From NCBI RefSeq assembly GCF_000372965.1, contig NZ_KB890024.1:1118839-1182838 (forward strand): a stretch of DNA of 64,000 nucleotides, written 5' to 3'. The position numbers and the translations under genes were made by a program. A model generated the notes under the pieces. It was not told the origin of the DNA. It made no database searches and saw only the letters and a program-made list of their open reading frames with translations. Positions 41,019 to 50,426 of the stretch are shown one piece after another. Source of the DNA: Hoeflea sp. 108. GTDB lineage: Bacteria > Pseudomonadota > Alphaproteobacteria > Rhizobiales > Rhizobiaceae. Positions within the stretch are counted from its first letter, which is position 1. Every line of letters starts with the position of its first letter.

Positions 41019-42862
41019 GATGCCACCACCTCGCGCGACGGTTGGGCTGACCTCATCGAGGCGACCACATCAGTGCGCTCCCCGAACTGGGTGATGCGTC
41101 CATTTTCAAGGACGAGCAGCTTGTCGGCGACTTCCATGATCGTCGGCCTGTGGGCGATCATCACGACAATGGCGCCGTCGTCCCTGGCCTTTTCGATCGC
41201 ACGGACGAGCGCGCGCTCGCCGACGGCATCGAGATTGGCGTTGGGCTCATCCAGCACGATCAGCCGGGGACGGTCGTAGAGGCAGCGGGCAAGCGCGATG
41301 CGCTGCTTCTGTCCGCCCGACAGGGTCAGTTGGCCGTCGCCGACCGGCGTGTCGTAGCCAAGGGGCAGGCGGCCGATCATGTCGTGGACGTCCGCCAGCC
41401 GTGCGGCCTCGAGTACCCTGTGCGGGTCGCTGTCTTCCATTCGCGAGATGTTGTCCCGGATCGTCCCTTCAAGCAGCGAAACCGATTGTGGAAGATAACC
41501 GACCACCCGGCCAAACGAGCCGCGCTCCCAGAGATAGACATTGTTGCCATCGAGAAAGATGCCGCCCGACGTCGGCTTGAGCACGCCGACCAGCAGCCGC
41601 GCCAAGGTCGATTTGCCCGCTGCGGAGGGGCCGACCAAGCCCAGCACCTCGCCGGGGGAAAGGGAGAAGGAAATGCCCTTTATGATTGGCACGTCCATAC
41701 CGGGCGCAGCGTAGACCAGCTTGTCGACGACGAGGTCGCCATGTGCATGTGGCGTCGGCATCGCCTGGCGCACCGCCAGGTCCTCGTTCAGGCTTGCCTC
41801 GAGCCGCCGCCAGCCGGCAATCGCCAGGACCCATTGCCGCCAGTTCTCGATGATGGAATCGAAGGGCACCAGCAGCCGGCCAACAAGGATGCTTGCCGCC
41901 ATCATGGCGCCGGGGCTGACTTCCTGTTTTAGCACCAGCAGCGCGCCTGCCGCGAGTGTTACGACCTGAATCACGTAGCGGAGCACGCGGGTGATCGCCG
42001 ACATCGCCCTGCTTCTGCTGCCGCTGCTTTCGAGCGCTTCCAGCGCATGCATCTGTGCGCCGCGCCATCGCCGAGCCAGCGCCGGCAACATGCCCATCGC
42101 CTCGATCGCCTCAGCGTGACGAAGCGATCCGGCAATTTTCGACACCGACTCAGTGTTGGTCTGGCTTGCCTCTTTCATCAGCTGGCGCGTGAGCAGGTCT
42201 GTAACGACACCGCAGCCCAGCAGCAGCGCCACCGAAATCGCGCCGACCATGCCGAAAAGGGGATGCAGCAGGAACAGTGCGCCCAGGAAGATCGGCGACC
42301 AGGCGGCATCGAGAGGTGCGCTGACGGCCGACGAAGTGAGGAAGCCGCGCAGCTCCGTCAGATCGCGCAGCGACTGGCTTGCGCGCGAAACCCCCTGGTC
42401 GACGGAGGCCTGAACCGCAGCCGCCAGCAGCGGCAGGTTCAGCCATCGCGTCACCGCACTCGCCATCGCCTGGAACGACATGGCACGGATGAACTCGAGC
42501 ACGCCGTAGATTACCAGCGCGCCGACCGCCAGAACCGTCAGCATGACGAGGGAATCGATGCTCTGGCTGTTTAGCACCCGGTCGTGTACCTGCAGCATGA
42601 ACAGCGGCATCGTCAGCTGAAGCAGGTTGATGCAGGCGCTCAGCAAGGCCGCATAAAGGAGCGTCACGCCAAATACACGCCTTGCCTGCAGGACGAGCAA
42701 CCTCGGATTGAGTGTCCCGTTTTGGGTGGCAGCTGCCCCATTTTGGGTCTTGCCAACTGGCTTTTTTCGAACAGTATCGAACATGGGCGATTTGGCCTGG
42801 GGCTTACGTGTTTCGTGATTTGAGGTTATTATCTGCATCTCATGCAGAGCATATTGCAACAT
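41015..42862 (-). CDS. Type I secretion ABC transporter (permease-ATPase)
   Basis: A 615-residue PrtD-type exporter. The N-terminal membrane domain has six segments. The ATPase has Walker A GLVGPSAAGKSTL, signature LTLSGGQKQRIALAR, Walker B RLIVLDEPNANLD and the His loop IVVMIAHRPT. It likely exports the RTX protein encoded two genes downstream and corresponds to WgdA/ExpD1. The start is uncertain: 42862 is used, but ATGs at 42838 and 42784 are possible and none has a strong ribosome site. Confidence 0.92.
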   Translation of the reverse strand: MLQYALHEMQIITSNHETRKPQAKSPMFDTVRKKPVGKTQNGAAATQNGTLNPRLLVLQARRVFGVTLLYAALLSACINLLQLTMPLFMLQVHDRVLNSQSIDSLVMLTVLAVGALVIYGVLEFIRAMSFQAMASAVTRWLNLPLLAAAVQASVDQGVSRASQSLRDLTELRGFLTSSAVSAPLDAAWSPIFLGALFLLHPLFGMVGAISVALLLGCGVVTDLLTRQLMKEASQTNTESVSKIAGSLRHAEAIEAMGMLPALARRWRGAQMHALEALESSGSRSRAMSAITRVLRYVIQVVTLAAGALLVLKQEVSPGAMMAASILVGRLLVPFDSIIENWRQWVLAIAGWRRLEASLNEDLAVRQAMPTPHAHGDLVVDKLVYAAPGMDVPIIKGISFSLSPGEVLGLVGPSAAGKSTLARLLVGVLKPTSGGIFLDGNNVYLWERGSFGRVVGYLPQSVSLLEGTIRDNISRMEDSDPHRVLEAARLADVHDMIGRLPLGYDTPVGDGQLTLSGGQKQRIALARCLYDRPRLIVLDEPNANLDAVGERALVRAIEKARDDGAIVVMIAHRPTIMEVADKLLVLENGRITQFGERTDVVASMRSAQPSREVVAS

Positions 42863-42934
42863 CGCTGTCGTCAGTGTGACACAAAAAATATAACACTCTC
42901 AAGGGCGGGAATCCGGGGTGGGACGTTGTTGAAT

Positions 42935-42957
42935 TTTACTTCAAGTTTTGAAGTAAA
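42935..42957. promoter_or_regulatory. MarR-type palindromic operator, regulator/T1SS divergent region
   Basis: TTTACTTCAA, three bases, then TTGAAGTAAA: a perfect ten-base inverted repeat. It lies between the divergent T1SS ATPase gene and the MarR gene, so it could control both. WggR/ExpG of S. meliloti is known to bind palindromes in front of wg genes. Equating the two sites is inference. Confidence 0.7.
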
Positions 42958-42978
42958 TTACAAAAATAGGAGAGAGGG

Positions 42979-43566
42979 ATGACACAAGGACTTCTCTACC
43001 CATCCATGGGTCTGGAAGACGTTGTATTAATGCGGAACGGAGGCGACAGGCTGCACGTCGCCCCTGACCAGCCGCGACGCGATCAGCCTCAGCGCGAGCA
43101 ACAGCTCAGCGATGCTCCGCAGGTCTCGTGTTTCGACCTGGCTCGGCTGCTCGAGCGATCCAGCCGGCGCTTCTCTGGCCTGGTGAGCGCGGAGCTTACG
43201 CGGCTGGGCGTCGACGACATCGGTCCTGCCCAGGTGATGGTTCTGCTGGCCATCGGCGACACCGAGCTCTCGGTCGGCGAACTGCTCGATCGCGGCAACT
43301 ATGTCGGCTCGAACATCTCGTACTACCTGAAGCAGTTGACCGATGGCGACTACATCGATCGGGTCACCTCCCAGCGCGACAAACGCTCGGCTCGAATCAG
43401 GCTGACGGAGAGGGGCAGGCAACTCTGCGCCGATCTGCGGGAAGCGGCGAAGGCCTTTGAACGGGCATTTTGCGGGGAGCAGGACCTGAGGGATCTCGCA
43501 ACCGCCTTCCAGGCGCTGCACCGGCTCGAGCTGGTGTGGGCCAATGCCGCGCGCTACGGCGTTTGA
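42979..43566 (+). CDS. MarR-family regulator, WggR/ExpG-like
   Basis: A 195-residue protein with a 50-residue N-terminal extension followed by a MarR winged helix: LARLLERSSRRFSGLVSAEL, the DNA-reading YVGSNISYYLKQL and the wing VTSQRDKRSARIRLTERG. Its place, divergent from the T1SS genes and adjacent to glycosyltransferases, matches WggR (ExpG), the activator of galactoglucan synthesis in S. meliloti. GGAGAGAGGG precedes ATG. A perfect palindrome lies 22 bases upstream, so autoregulation is likely. Confidence 0.82.
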   Translation: MTQGLLYPSMGLEDVVLMRNGGDRLHVAPDQPRRDQPQREQQLSDAPQVSCFDLARLLERSSRRFSGLVSAELTRLGVDDIGPAQVMVLLAIGDTELSVGELLDRGNYVGSNISYYLKQLTDGDYIDRVTSQRDKRSARIRLTERGRQLCADLREAAKAFERAFCGEQDLRDLATAFQALHRLELVWANAARYGV

Positions 43567-43611
43567 TGTGCGGCTGAGGGTCGGTTCCTCGTCGCAGGCT
43601 GGCTGAACGTC

Positions 43612-44826
43612 ATGCACGTAGCCTTCGTGCATCGGCGTGGCTTTGGCCAGTTCGCCGCCCTCGCTGCGCATCTGGCGCAGGCCGGAAACGAGGTGAGCCT
43701 GGTAACTGAGGCCGTGGATCAGCGGATTCCGTCGGTGCGTGTCGTGCGCCACCGGTCGGAGCCGGGCCCGCGGGCGCATCCGCAGATGGCCCGCCATCTC
43801 GGCATACCCGATCACCATGCCCGGATCGGCCATCGCGTCGCCGAGACGTTCGACGCGATGGCGCGCCAGGGTCAAAGCCCTGACATCGTCATCGGCCACA
43901 TCGGCTGGGGCAGCATGATGTTCGTGAAGGACGTGCTGCCACATGTGCCGGCACTCGGCTACTGCGAATTCTTCTATCGGGCAGATGGAGCGGATATCGG
44001 ATTTGCCCCGGACAGCCAGCCCGACCTCGAAACGCGCAAGCGGATCAGGCTTCGCAACATGGCGCAGCTCATTTCGCTTGAGGCGCTTGAGGGTGGCATA
44101 AGTCCGACCCAGTGGCAGAGGGGTCTTTATCCGGCGGATGCGCAAGCGCGCATCACCGTGTGTCACGAGGGGATAGATACGCAGCGTATGCGTCCCGATC
44201 CGATCGCCTCCCTGAAGCTGCCGGACGGACGCGTGCTCAAGGCCGGCAACCCTCCCATCGTCACCTTTGTTGCGCGCGACCTTGAGCCCTACCGTGGCTT
44301 TCCGCAGGCACTGGAGGCGGCGTCCAAGGTCATCCGCAAACACCCCGACGCCCTGTTCGTCTTCGTCGGCGGCAACGGCGTGAGTTACGGCGCGCCGGCT
44401 CCCGGCGGGGTATCGTGGAAGGAGCATCTGCTCGCGTCGCTGGATCTTCCGGAGGGCAGGGTGATTTTCCCAGGCCCGGTTCCGTATGCGGTCTTGCGTC
44501 AGCTCTTCCAGATTTCCGCGGCCCACCTCTATCTGACCTACCCGTTCGTCCTTTCCTGGTCGGTCCTCGAGGCGATGGCCTGTGGTGCGCTTGTCATTGG
44601 TTCCGATACCGCTCCCGTCCGCGAGGTCATCAGCTCGGGCCGCAACGGCATCCTGGTGCCGTTCTTCGATACGGACGCTCTTGCCGAGTCGATCCTCGAT
44701 GTCCTGAAGAGTCCCGACGGCTTCTCCGACCTCAGGATCGCCGCGCGCCGGACGATCGAGCAGCGCTTCAGGCTGGGTGAGTGCATCGCCAGTCAGGCTG
44801 GCCTGATTGCGAAAATGACGGGATAG
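43612..44826 (+). CDS. Glycosyltransferase family 4 protein
   Basis: A 404-residue GT-B enzyme. N-terminal part MHVAFVHRRGFGQFAALAAH; donor domain has PIVTFVARDLEPYRGFPQALEA and LSWSVLEAMACGALVIGSDT with the GT4 Glu. It is of the kind found in rhizobial galactoglucan clusters. It lies 45 bases after the MarR gene and probably shares its transcript. No strong ribosome site is seen. Confidence 0.9.
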   Translation: MHVAFVHRRGFGQFAALAAHLAQAGNEVSLVTEAVDQRIPSVRVVRHRSEPGPRAHPQMARHLGIPDHHARIGHRVAETFDAMARQGQSPDIVIGHIGWGSMMFVKDVLPHVPALGYCEFFYRADGADIGFAPDSQPDLETRKRIRLRNMAQLISLEALEGGISPTQWQRGLYPADAQARITVCHEGIDTQRMRPDPIASLKLPDGRVLKAGNPPIVTFVARDLEPYRGFPQALEAASKVIRKHPDALFVFVGGNGVSYGAPAPGGVSWKEHLLASLDLPEGRVIFPGPVPYAVLRQLFQISAAHLYLTYPFVLSWSVLEAMACGALVIGSDTAPVREVISSGRNGILVPFFDTDALAESILDVLKSPDGFSDLRIAARRTIEQRFRLGECIASQAGLIAKMTG

Positions 44827-44865
44827 ACCTTGCTCCTGTTCTTGAAGTTCGGATTGTGTGATTAT

Positions 44866-44884
44866 TACTTCAATTTTTGAAGTA
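44866..44884. promoter_or_regulatory. Second MarR-type palindrome, before the biosynthetic genes
   Basis: TACTTCAA, three bases, then TTGAAGTA: an eight-base perfect inverted repeat with the same core and spacing as the site at 42935. Half-sites CTTGAAGT (near 841) and GGAAGTAAA (near 890) flank it. It lies 141 bases before the DUF6212-type gene, in an AT-rich gap. Confidence 0.68.
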
Positions 44885-45024
44885 TAGTTGGAAGTAAATT
44901 CCTAATTTTTATTATTGTCCGCAGCTTCGATTGTTGCTACGTGTCTCTTCGAATGATTGCCAATGATTTTCGTATCTGAGTAAATTCAGATTTCGAATTA
45001 TATTGTTTTTATTGAGGGTGATGC

Positions 45025-46509
45025 GTGCAAATGTTGATGTCTTCTGGCGGGAAGCAATCGACGGCGAGTATAAAACTGATTGCCGCGTCGGATATTGACC
45101 GGGACAATCTTCAAAAGGCTGGAATTGACCATCTCGTCGTCTTTCTCGGCGACGGCATTCGCTCGCAGCCAATCCTCAAGAACACCTTTCCTCTCATTGC
45201 CGTAGCCTTTTCGGACGAGGCTGAAGCTGATCTGAAGGATGGTCTCGTTGCGCTCAGGCGGCTTGCAACGGTGCCGGAAGTCCCCATTCAGCGGCTCGAT
45301 GCCCGAAACGGGGCCGAGATGTGCGCGCTCATTGTTGCGCTGGCCGAGGGTGGGTTGGGGCGGCTGTCGCGGTTCACCGCCTCAATGTCCTCAGAACTCG
45401 CCATGCTTCGTCGGGAGCGTGAAGTGCTGTTCGAAAACTACCGCGCGCTCGAAGACGCATTCCAGGCGCGCAACTGGGAGCCGACGACGGAAGTTTTCGG
45501 TCACGACCCATACGTCGACCCCAAAGACGAAGGCATCGGCCAGTTGCTGTCGAGCGCCTATGTCGAGCAGCTTCTGCCTGTCTCCAGCCAGGGCGTCGCC
45601 GGCATCGCCCTTCATCTCCATTCGGTGCCGAAGGATGGTGCTGAACTGGTCGTCACGATGAGTTATGTCGAGAGCCGAGAGGGCGTGGCCGAGTGGAGCG
45701 TTCCCGCCTCGAAGCTCGTCGCGAGCTGGAATTTCTTCTCGCTGCCCCGAGCTTGTGGATTGGGGGCGAAGACATTGCGGCTGCGGGTGTCGACCACGGG
45801 CCACGAGATGATCGGGCTGTCGCTCGGTTTCCCGATTGCCAGCGAGCGCTACACGGCGCGGACGGAAACGTCGCATCCCGACCTCGATTTCAGGCCGCTG
45901 GCATTCCGCGTGTTCACGGGACTGCCCGGTGTCAAGCCGGCCCGCATGCCCAATATGATTGCGCCCACCGATCTGCTCGACGGCCAGTTCATCGAAGATT
46001 ATCGCCTGGCGCCGGATCTCTTGAGCCGCATCGTCGATGTTTCGGTCTCTCCTGTAGTCCCCGAGTTCCAGACCGTCCGCTTCCTCGAGCATGAGCACGC
46101 GGTTGTGTGCCATCCGCTGCCGAGCGGAATTTCCGCCGGCGCCGTCAGCCGCGCGGTTGAGCCTGGCACCATTTCGTTCTCGGCGAATGCTGTGATCGAC
46201 CATCCGGAAGGCGCTCCGGCGGCCGTCAGTTTCCTGCTTGCCCCGGCAAATGCCAACGCTCGCTCCGAAGTGGCGGAGCTGGTGCGTACCGGTTCGGCAA
46301 AACCGTCGGCCTTTTTCAGCGGCTGGCGCGAGGTCGGCCCCGATCAGTCAATCAACATCAACATGCACATGGACGAACCGGTGCGTGCGCATATGGATCT
46401 GATGATCCTGAGTCGCGCCGTCACCGGTTCGGTCGATTTCTCCTGGCTCAAGGTATCGGGCTTCCGGCTGGTCAAGCAGTCGGGGGAGGCGATCAATGCC
46501 CGCCGGTAA
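45025..46509 (+). CDS. DUF6212-like polysaccharide cluster protein
   Basis: A 494-residue protein I do not recognise beyond a likely link to the DUF6212 group of rhizobial exopolysaccharide clusters. It has no signal peptide or membrane segment. Residues about 120-145 form a helix with many charges (MLRREREVLFENYRALEDAF); the rest looks beta-rich. A GTG at 45025 is used because GAGGG lies six bases upstream; an ATG two codons later is possible. It overlaps the next glycosyltransferase gene by 14 bases, so it belongs to that unit. It may organise or regulate the enzymes. Confidence 0.5.
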   Translation: MQMLMSSGGKQSTASIKLIAASDIDRDNLQKAGIDHLVVFLGDGIRSQPILKNTFPLIAVAFSDEAEADLKDGLVALRRLATVPEVPIQRLDARNGAEMCALIVALAEGGLGRLSRFTASMSSELAMLRREREVLFENYRALEDAFQARNWEPTTEVFGHDPYVDPKDEGIGQLLSSAYVEQLLPVSSQGVAGIALHLHSVPKDGAELVVTMSYVESREGVAEWSVPASKLVASWNFFSLPRACGLGAKTLRLRVSTTGHEMIGLSLGFPIASERYTARTETSHPDLDFRPLAFRVFTGLPGVKPARMPNMIAPTDLLDGQFIEDYRLAPDLLSRIVDVSVSPVVPEFQTVRFLEHEHAVVCHPLPSGISAGAVSRAVEPGTISFSANAVIDHPEGAPAAVSFLLAPANANARSEVAELVRTGSAKPSAFFSGWREVGPDQSININMHMDEPVRAHMDLMILSRAVTGSVDFSWLKVSGFRLVKQSGEAINARR

Positions 46510-49168
46510 GCACGATCTGATTGTCGTGGCGATGCCGCTTTACGGCCATGCCGCGCTGGCCATGGAGGCGCTGGAATCCGTCCTGGCTTCGACTGTTGCC
46601 AATTGCCGGATCGCCATTGTCGTGTCGGTCGACGGCGACCCGCGGCACGAGGCTTTCGACCTGCTGCTGCTTTATGCAGCCAGCCATCCGCAGATACATG
46701 TGGTGTTCGGCCCCAATGCGGGGCCGGGCGGGGCGCGCAATCGCGCGATCGACTACGTGCTTGAAAACCTGCCTGAGGCCAAGGCGCTCTATCTGCTCGA
46801 TGCCGACAACAGGGTCTTGCCGGGCACCATCGAGACGCTCTACGAGCAACTGCTCACAAGCGGCTGCGGCTGGGTCTACACCAACATCGACACCTTCTCG
46901 GTGAACTGGCGCGCGCACTACGGCAACCGCTATTCGCGGCTTGTCCACTGTATCACCGACAACATCTGCGACACCGGCTCGATGATCTCCATCGACGTCT
47001 TCCTGGCCGGCGTGCGCTTCAACGACGACCGGCAGAACGGCTTCGAGGATTGGGAGTTCTGGCTTTCCTGCATCGAACATGGGTTCGTCGGCGTCCCCTC
47101 GCACGACACCACCTTCGAATATCGGTTGCGGGCTGAAAGCCGCTTCAAGGAAGCCAATCGCGAACGTGCCACTTCGGTCAGCTTCCTGAGGAAGCGCCAC
47201 AAGGCGCTTTTCCAGCGTCCGATGCTGGTCGAATTCGAGCATGAGGAATGCCCGCGCTATCTATTCGCGCGCACCGAAGATGCGGCCATCTCATTCTTCA
47301 CCGACCCGACCAAGCCGCCGAAGATGCTTCGCCTCGACGACATCATCCCGGATTTCTGGGCTAGCATCGGCGAACCCGACAACGTCCACTTCCCGCCTTT
47401 CCTGATCGCCGGCAGCGGCGCGACGCTCGACCTTTTGCGACGGTCGCGCATGTTGCCCAATGTGCTTTGCCACCTGGAGCGCTTGAGTGAGAAGGCGAAC
47501 ATCGTCTTCGTCCAACTCGGCAACGATGCGACGCAGCGCAAGATCGAACCGGTGATCCTGGAGTCGGGCACCTCCCAGGCTGCTTCTCCGGACCTCATCT
47601 TCATTCCGACGTCGCTCGTGCGTGACGTGATCCAGAACAACGCGCTCGACTGGTTCGCCTCGATCGGCAACCAGCAAGTCTGGCCCACCTCGGCCGTGCT
47701 GAAGGTGCGGTTCCCGTTCCCGAGGAGCCGGCCGCGGCGGTCGCTGATCACGCCCCAGCAGGTGATGATCAACTGCGTCAACGCCATTGCAACGAGCCCG
47801 TTGCGCCAGACAGCCGGTGCGCGCTGGACATGGCGGCCGGCGCGGCTTGTGCCTTTCGCCGATTTGTACAAGTCGCTGCGCAAGGAGATCGGCGGCTCAC
47901 CCGTCCTGCCGCTCGGCCACAGTGACGGCAAGCGCACTGCTGCGCTGCTCGTGCCCAATGCCTCGTTCGGCGGTGCCGAGAAGGTGGTCTATGCGGCTGC
48001 GCGCGAGCTGAAGAAGGCCGGGTTCGAGACCCATCTTTTCGTGCTCGGCACCCAGCGCATGGACGTCATCGACGAGTTCGATGCTAGCTTCGATCACATC
48101 CATTTCTGGAATGAGGGCATTCCGGCCTGGGGAGGTTCGGGCCAGTTCCTTGGCCAGGACTTCATCGCCGAGCACCACGACGTCGACTGGGGCGCGCTGA
48201 AGGGCCAGCTCTCGGGCTTCGACCTTGTCATCAACAACCACGTCATGTCGGTTCATCCGCTGATCGCGCGGCTGCGCTCGGAGGGAACGCGCACCGCCTG
48301 CTATCTGCACGTCGTCGACAACACCTCGTTCAAGCGACCGGCCGGCCAGCCCTTCGCGGCAATCGCCCATGAACATTGCTACGACTCTTTCCTGACGTGC
48401 TCGGAGCAGCTCAAGATCTACCTTCGCAGTTTCGGCGTGCCTCTCGAAAAGGTCTTCGCCGTGGCCAATGGCGCGAGCTTTTCGGTGCCTCCCAAGGCGC
48501 TTGCCGAAGTGGTGTCGGCAAGACGGGGAGAGCGCAAGGACGATCGGCTCCGCATCCTCTATATGGGACGGTTCGACCAGCAAAAGGGCATCGACCGCCT
48601 TGCTGCGACGATCGCAGAGCTGCACGCCGCGCGCGTTCCCGTCGAAATCAGGGCGATCGGAGGCGAGATTCTCGCCGATTCCGCCGTTTCCTGGACTGAG
48701 CAGCTGAAGGACCTCGGCGTCGACGTGCACCCGCCCGTCTTCGCCAGCAAGGAACTGATCAAGGCGCTGGGCTGGGCCGACGTGCTGGTCATGCCCTCGC
48801 GGTGGGAAGGCGCTCCCTTGATGATTGCTGAAGCCCAGCAACTCGGCTGCGTTCCCATCGCCACCGGCGTCGGTGCCGTGGGCGAACTCATCATCCATGG
48901 CGAAGACGGCATCCTCATCGATGCCGACGTCGATTCCCAGGTGGTGCGGCAGATGGTCGGGGTGATCGAGGAAGTTGCCCGCGATCGCCGCAAGCTCGTT
49001 CCGCTCATGGAGGGCTGCCTCAACTCGGCGGCTCGAAGGTCGTGGACAAGTTCATTTTCGGAATTCCTCGGTTGGTGTGACGGCGCGGTGAACAATTCAT
49101 CGCTGTCGCGCGCATCGATCATGCGCCGGCCAGAGGCGGCCGACGTTGAGGTCGCGGCGGCGGGCTGA
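46496..49168 (+). CDS. Two-domain glycosyltransferase (GT2 plus GT4)
   Basis: An 890-residue protein with two transferase domains. The N-terminal GT2 domain (about 1-250) has LIVVAMPLYGHAALAMEAL, GPGGARNRAIDYVL, the metal-binding LYLLDADNRV and NGFEDWEFWLS. The C-terminal GT4 domain (about 480-870) has LLVPNASFGGAEKVVY, ILYMGRFDQQKGIDRLA and EGAPLMIAEAQQLGCVPI. Fusion of the two allows two sugars to be added by one protein. Such fusions are known in galactoglucan clusters (WgaB-like). The region between the domains is unrecognised. Confidence 0.88.
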   Translation: MPAGKHDLIVVAMPLYGHAALAMEALESVLASTVANCRIAIVVSVDGDPRHEAFDLLLLYAASHPQIHVVFGPNAGPGGARNRAIDYVLENLPEAKALYLLDADNRVLPGTIETLYEQLLTSGCGWVYTNIDTFSVNWRAHYGNRYSRLVHCITDNICDTGSMISIDVFLAGVRFNDDRQNGFEDWEFWLSCIEHGFVGVPSHDTTFEYRLRAESRFKEANRERATSVSFLRKRHKALFQRPMLVEFEHEECPRYLFARTEDAAISFFTDPTKPPKMLRLDDIIPDFWASIGEPDNVHFPPFLIAGSGATLDLLRRSRMLPNVLCHLERLSEKANIVFVQLGNDATQRKIEPVILESGTSQAASPDLIFIPTSLVRDVIQNNALDWFASIGNQQVWPTSAVLKVRFPFPRSRPRRSLITPQQVMINCVNAIATSPLRQTAGARWTWRPARLVPFADLYKSLRKEIGGSPVLPLGHSDGKRTAALLVPNASFGGAEKVVYAAARELKKAGFETHLFVLGTQRMDVIDEFDASFDHIHFWNEGIPAWGGSGQFLGQDFIAEHHDVDWGALKGQLSGFDLVINNHVMSVHPLIARLRSEGTRTACYLHVVDNTSFKRPAGQPFAAIAHEHCYDSFLTCSEQLKIYLRSFGVPLEKVFAVANGASFSVPPKALAEVVSARRGERKDDRLRILYMGRFDQQKGIDRLAATIAELHAARVPVEIRAIGGEILADSAVSWTEQLKDLGVDVHPPVFASKELIKALGWADVLVMPSRWEGAPLMIAEAQQLGCVPIATGVGAVGELIIHGEDGILIDADVDSQVVRQMVGVIEEVARDRRKLVPLMEGCLNSAARRSWTSSFSEFLGWCDGAVNNSSLSRASIMRRPEAADVEVAAAG

Positions 49169-49209
49169 AGCGCGTCCACCAGTTCTATCAAGCAGAAAGG
49201 TCTAGTTGT

Positions 49210-50388
49210 ATGCGTCCAAGGATCCTCGTGACGGGCATTCCTGGCCACTATTCGCGCCTTGCAAACGGCGCCAACGGATTGGCCGTCTCCTATTCGGAAC
49301 GGCAGAAGCAACCCGAGTCGAAGGACGAGTTCCTCCAGGAATTGCGCAACATCAGCAACACCGGCAACTACCTGATCGGCGAGGGTGCTTTGCGCGCGCT
49401 GGCGCCCCATGCCAAGCAGGTGCCGTTCTGGCATCTCTACAATTGCAGCCGCAACGGGGAGGGCTTCGACCAGTTCAATTCCAGCTTCGACATCTGCGTC
49501 TTCACCTGCGCCAACTTGCTGCGCAAGGGCCTGTCCGCCGACGCGGAAGCTGAGGTGTTGAGCAAGCTCAAGATGCCGATCGTCATGCTCGGCATCGGTC
49601 AGCAGAACCGCAAGGACCTCGAAAATGCGCTGCCCGAGGGCACGAAGCGGCTCTTGAGCATCCTCAAGGAGCGGGAGCACTATTTCCTGACGCGCGGTTT
49701 TGAAACCACGGGTTTCCTGAAGGACCAGGGTTTCTCCAACGTCCAGCCGACCGGCTGCCCATCCGTCTATTTCATGCCCGACAACATGCGCCGGTCGCTG
49801 AGGAAGCTGCCCGGCGTGCAGGTCGGCAAGGCGCGGACCATCTTCTCGGGCTACCTCGGCGGCAACCAGGACGCGATCATCGACGCCAACGCGCTGGAGC
49901 CGCAGGATTCGGTTCCCCAATATGTCGTCCAGGACGAGTTCCTGCATTTCGACATGAGGGTGGAGCCGAATGCCGAAGGGCGCGTCTACGACTCGTCCTC
50001 CGGAAAGATGATCGGCGATCTCGCCTATCCAGGCACCGATCGGCTCAAGAAGCCGTTCGAAGTGCGCACCTTCTTCGATAACAACCAATGGCGCGCCTGG
50101 GCCTCGTCGATGGACTTCAATTTCGGCCGCAGGTTCCATGGCTCGATCATTGCCATGCAGGCAGGGGTGCCGAGCCTCATGGTGGCGGTGGACGACCGCA
50201 TGCGCGAAATGCTGGGCTTCACCGGCTTGCCGTCCATCGACGCAACCGATGTCGACAAGGCCGAAAACCGGGCCGAGTTTGTCGCCGATCATCTGGCCGG
50301 TCTCAACGCGTCCGAACTGGTCGACCGCTACTCCGATCGCGAACGCAACTTCCGCACGGCGTTGCGCGAGATCGGCATCGGCCATTAG
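49210..50388 (+). CDS. Polysaccharide pyruvyl transferase-like protein, first copy
   Basis: A 392-residue protein of the polysaccharide pyruvyl transferase type. Key segments are NISNTGNYLIGEGALRAL, FDICVFTCANLLRKG, VMLGIGQQNRKDLENALPEG, FLTRGFETTGFL, and RRFHGSIIAMQAGVPSLMVAVDDR, the last being the conserved C-terminal site. Enzymes of this family transfer pyruvate from PEP to a sugar as a ketal, giving the polymer acid groups. It is about half identical by eye to the next gene. AGAAAGG precedes ATG. Confidence 0.8.
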   Translation: MRPRILVTGIPGHYSRLANGANGLAVSYSERQKQPESKDEFLQELRNISNTGNYLIGEGALRALAPHAKQVPFWHLYNCSRNGEGFDQFNSSFDICVFTCANLLRKGLSADAEAEVLSKLKMPIVMLGIGQQNRKDLENALPEGTKRLLSILKEREHYFLTRGFETTGFLKDQGFSNVQPTGCPSVYFMPDNMRRSLRKLPGVQVGKARTIFSGYLGGNQDAIIDANALEPQDSVPQYVVQDEFLHFDMRVEPNAEGRVYDSSSGKMIGDLAYPGTDRLKKPFEVRTFFDNNQWRAWASSMDFNFGRRFHGSIIAMQAGVPSLMVAVDDRMREMLGFTGLPSIDATDVDKAENRAEFVADHLAGLNASELVDRYSDRERNFRTALREIGIGH

Positions 50389-50426
50389 CCGCCCCAAAAG
50401 TCTCAGGCACTATTTCAGGGAACATC

